A stretch of DNA of 7,340 nt from Nitrososphaeraceae archaeon (GTDB taxonomy: Archaea; Thermoproteota; Nitrososphaeria; Nitrososphaerales; Nitrososphaeraceae). The position numbers were made by a program, and so were the translations under genes. The stretch lies in contig JASHSN010000373.1 in NCBI GenBank assembly GCA_030038695.1, forward strand, positions 1 to 7,340, written 5' to 3'. Position 1 is the first letter of the stretch; each line of letters starts with the position of its first letter. Shown piece after piece: positions 5,352 to 7,340 of the stretch. The notes beneath the pieces were generated by a model. That model ran no database searches, was not told where the DNA came from, and saw only the letters and a list, made by a program, of their open reading frames with translations.

Positions 5352-5541
5352 CTGATTTTATGCTATATCGTTTAATTCCCTGGGGTAAGAAGAGGCTGAT
5401 AATATAAGTATAGCATTATTATAAGCGACGTAAACAAAGTCTGATTCATTGTCTTTCTGTTACATTTTTATTCTGGCAAAATCAAGTCGATTTGATACTT
5501 TCTAACTTTTCTTTTATTTTTCTGGTTAATGTGACCGAATC
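5352..5541. other. Part of the 5142-5573 gap with no convincing gene
   Basis: The left part of this gap (to 5351) holds the frameshifted minus-strand frame; the right end is the promoter of the next plus-strand gene. In between is AT-rich sequence with only very short frames, for example 25 codons on the minus strand (5372-5449) and 26 codons from a TTG (5482-5562, running under the downstream promoter). I see no tRNA, hairpin array or repeat. Confidence 0.5.
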
Positions 5542-5552
5542 TTTTAAAAAAT
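5542..5552 (+). promoter_or_regulatory. TATA box of the 94-residue protein gene
   Basis: ttttaaaaaat, centred 27 bases before the ATG at 5574. Transcription should therefore begin at or within a few bases of the start codon, the leaderless arrangement common in Archaea. Confidence 0.6.
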
Positions 5553-5573
5553 ATCGTTTCAATAAAAGAAAAA

Positions 5574-5858
5574 ATGACCCAATTGACCCAACTACAAATA
5601 GATGAATGCATCGAATGGATATTACATTCTATAGAATTTAAAAAAAATTTTAACTATAAGTATGCTTCAGGTGAAGGCTGGGAATTCCTAATTTTCGGTG
5701 CCGACGATTACTATCTCGATGCTAGAGCTTTGACAAAAATTGAGAAGACTACGGGCATGATTTTAGTACAAATTAAATCTCATGGAGGTGGTGCCGATTT
5801 GTGGTTCGGGCGGAGGATCGAAAAAGTACAGGAAAATATTAAGAATAGACTTGTTTAA
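5574..5858 (+). CDS. Small soluble protein of unknown function
   Basis: 94 residues, soluble, with no signal peptide or membrane helix. The N-terminus (about 6-25, QLQIDECIEWILHSIEFKKN) is an amphipathic helix. A strand-rich middle follows: WEFLIFGADDYYLDARALT (about 36-54) and GMILVQIKSH (61-70). Then comes a glycine-rich turn GGGADLWFGRR (71-81) and a closing helix. This suggests a small alpha/beta fold; the acidic ADDYYLD stretch and the GGG turn are the most distinctive points. I recognise no family. The ATG at 5574 fits the leaderless-type TATA box and directly precedes normal coding sequence. It stands alone, 432 bases after the dehydrogenase gene and facing the transglycosylase gene, with 207 bases between the two stops. 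A minus-strand frame over its 3' half has antisense-type composition and was set aside. Confidence 0.75.
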   Translation: MTQLTQLQIDECIEWILHSIEFKKNFNYKYASGEGWEFLIFGADDYYLDARALTKIEKTTGMILVQIKSHGGGADLWFGRRIEKVQENIKNRLV

Positions 5859-6065
5859 TTTAAAATATTGCAACCAACTTTTGGCAAGTCGTGTTAAGGA
5901 TCTCTTCGCGCTTGTAGCTGTGTTAGACGTCCGTAGTATAACTAGCTCTGTGGTTGACCCCTTTATGTAGGTGCTTTTGAGATTCGGATCTAAGGAACAG
6001 GAGGTAAAGATTAGGTCAATCATCTCATTTTGAGAATTTAGCTGAACGCGAACATTAAGAAATAA

Positions 6066-7340
6066 TCACAATTCAAAAACAAGGCCTTTTTTATAGTTAA
6101 AAATTCTTGCATTTAATTTGTCATTGAGGTTGTTATTGTGTAGGAGGTCATGCATAAAATCATTAGCAATTATGGCTATGTTTTCAAAACTATTATGTGC
6201 CAAGAAGTTGTTAAGCGATTCGAGAAAGCTTGGATAGTCCTTCGCTTGGTGACGTGTTGCCCTGTCCGCTGAACTTACATGGTGAGCGGCAGGAAAGATA
6301 TCACATATTTCAACAGGAATAACCCCAAGAAATTGATTATAAGCACAAATCTGTGCTCCTGGGAATTTTTTCACAAGATCAGCAAACTCCTTTGTACTAT
6401 AGAAAGGCTGTAATTCCATTGTCGGATATAAAACTAAATCCTTTTTTACTACCGCTCTAAACTTAGAGGTGATCCTTCTGAATCTTACAGCTTCAGGTCT
6501 ATATTGATCTATTGGCTCATACAGAAAGACTGCTTTTTCTTTAAACAATGGAGTTCCATCTTCCAAGAATTCAAAATTTCTAAACAGGTCCATTGCTTTC
6601 ATAAGTTTGGGATGAGCGCGTGCCTTAAGCATTACATATTCCCACAACCTTCCATCCACTATCGCTTGCTTGACTGCGTTAACTTCAGCTCTCAAGACGT
6701 ATAGATTATGCTTAGCAATTTCTTCTACGCGATCATATTTACTCATCTGACGTAACTCTTTGATGGTGTGACTACAACAAACAGGACATTGGCATGAAAG
6801 ATATGAAAGGTTTTCAAACTTTACTGTGCCATTCGCATGCATATAGCGTTCATCTTTGGCATATAACATGTAGGAGGCCGAATCAAAGATATCGCATCCT
6901 AGCGAGACAGCTAGGGGAATAGTAAGTGGATGACCTGCTCCGAAAAGGTGAATAGGTTTTGTACGCACTGTACGTTTGACGGTTGCGATCATTTGCGCCA
7001 GTACCGAGAACTCGTATGTCTCCATTATCTGTACTGGGCTGCCTATCGCTAATACCTCGAATCCTATCTTATCCAGAACACTTGCACAATATTTAACTAG
7101 GTCTAAATGCTCTGCTCCTTGAACCGGTCCTACCCAGATTGTGCTACCGTTTTGTTTGCTATCCTTACTTTCAACATTTTTCCGTTCGACTTCTACAAGA
7201 ATGTTCTTTGCATTTGCTAGGGTTTGTTCTACATATTCTTTCGCTATTTCATACTTTAATCCATAACCAGTTGGTTTGTCCAGAGGAACAGATATATCTG
7301 AACCAATATCTCTTTCAAATTGGGAAATAACTCCAGGTTC
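6066..7340 (-). CDS. tgtA: Archaeosine tRNA-guanine transglycosylase (ArcTGT), 5' end missing
   Basis: Exchanges guanine 15 in the D-loop of archaeal tRNAs for the preQ0 base, the first tRNA-bound step to archaeosine. The frame is open to base 7340, so the start lies outside; 424 residues are visible, counted from the right edge. Landmarks: GSDISVPLDKPT (13-24), IWVGPVQGAEHLDL (68-81), HLFGAGHP (131-138), CDIFDSASY with Asp153 in the place of the catalytic Asp249 of Pyrococcus ArcTGT, and zinc ligands Cys183, Cys185, Cys188 and His211. The 30-residue gap from Asp153 to Cys183 and the 28-residue gap from Cys183 to His211 agree with the Pyrococcus enzyme as I recall it. The first catalytic Asp (DSGAFQ-type motif) should lie just beyond the edge. 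After the barrel comes a domain like the ArcTGT C1/C2 region (YPTMELQPFYSTKE, LGVIPVEICDIFP), then the stop: no PUA domain. A polar insert (about 53-66) precedes the VQGA motif. Confidence 0.94.
   Translation of the reverse strand, partial: EPGVISQFERDIGSDISVPLDKPTGYGLKYEIAKEYVEQTLANAKNILVEVERKNVESKDSKQNGSTIWVGPVQGAEHLDLVKYCASVLDKIGFEVLAIGSPVQIMETYEFSVLAQMIATVKRTVRTKPIHLFGAGHPLTIPLAVSLGCDIFDSASYMLYAKDERYMHANGTVKFENLSYLSCQCPVCCSHTIKELRQMSKYDRVEEIAKHNLYVLRAEVNAVKQAIVDGRLWEYVMLKARAHPKLMKAMDLFRNFEFLEDGTPLFKEKAVFLYEPIDQYRPEAVRFRRITSKFRAVVKKDLVLYPTMELQPFYSTKEFADLVKKFPGAQICAYNQFLGVIPVEICDIFPAAHHVSSADRATRHQAKDYPSFLESLNNFLAHNSFENIAIIANDFMHDLLHNNNLNDKLNARIFNYKKGLVFEL

Noticed and set aside
5145..5375. 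76-codon plus-strand frame after icd
   Set aside because: It is rich in Cys, Phe and His, has no promoter, and lies antisense to the better-looking frameshifted minus-strand frame.
5482..5562. 26-codon minus-strand frame from TTG, Lys/Glu-rich
   Set aside because: The strand is purine-rich, which yields Lys and Glu by chance, and the frame runs through the promoter of the 94-residue gene.
5782..5970. Plus-strand frame ending LDVRSITSSVVDPFM
   Set aside because: Its start lies inside the 94-residue gene in another frame, and its tail alone has no start; the protein-like tail was judged chance.
5763..6023. 86-codon minus-strand frame between the 94-residue protein and tgtA
   Set aside because: Nearly half is antisense to the plus-strand gene and reads FDPPPEPQIG there; the other half has some protein-like composition but no promoter or family.
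7023..7025. ATG at 7023-7025 as the start of the transglycosylase
   Set aside because: The same frame continues to the right edge with recognisable family motifs (GSDI, GPVQG), so this Met is internal.
1..7340. tRNA or rRNA genes, CRISPR arrays, transposons, toxin-antitoxin pairs
   Set aside because: No cloverleaf with a GGTTCRA-type arm, no regularly spaced repeats, no transposase motifs or terminal repeats, and no recognisable toxin-antitoxin pair were seen.

Overview
The window looks like archaeal chromosome, most likely from an ammonia-oxidising archaeon (Thaumarchaeota / Nitrososphaerota) of the low-GC Nitrososphaera / Nitrosocosmicus type. The firm evidence for Archaea is an archaeosine-type tRNA-guanine transglycosylase. 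Supporting signs are TATA boxes 27-39 bases before the start codons with no leader or a very short one, few Shine-Dalgarno sites, and a small two-helix membrane protein ending in a zinc ribbon. The lineage within Archaea is an inference from overall gene style; no marker here settles it.

Layout from left to right: (1) the 3' part of a cation diffusion facilitator metal transporter (+), cut by the left edge and carrying what look like three tandem cytoplasmic dimerisation domains; (2) a convergent large membrane protein of GT-C glycosyltransferase type (-), read from a TTG start; (3) a minus-strand run of small genes: a HExxH metalloprotease-like protein, a short frame without a clear start, a membrane zinc-ribbon protein, and a small CxxC frame broken by an in-frame TAG; (4) a divergent promoter region holding a near-perfect 8-1-8 palindrome, with a 34-codon frame leaving to the left and an isocitrate dehydrogenase gene leaving to the right; (5) a long gap containing what looks like a frameshifted small gene on the minus strand; (6) a 94-residue protein of unknown function with a leaderless-type promoter (+); (7) the 3' part of the archaeosine tRNA-guanine transglycosylase gene (-), cut by the right edge.

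The genes do not form one pathway. They cover metal efflux, cell-surface glycosylation (probable), the citric acid cycle and tRNA modification, each apparently with its own promoter. No mobile element, CRISPR array, RNA gene or known defence system is visible. The most interesting material is between the main genes: several short minus-strand frames that read like protein but are interrupted, shifted or lack a normal start, plus two dyad-symmetric sequences placed against probable TATA boxes. Among the main genes, the three-domain metal transporter, the substituted isocitrate dehydrogenase active site and the transglycosylase without a PUA domain deserve a second look.
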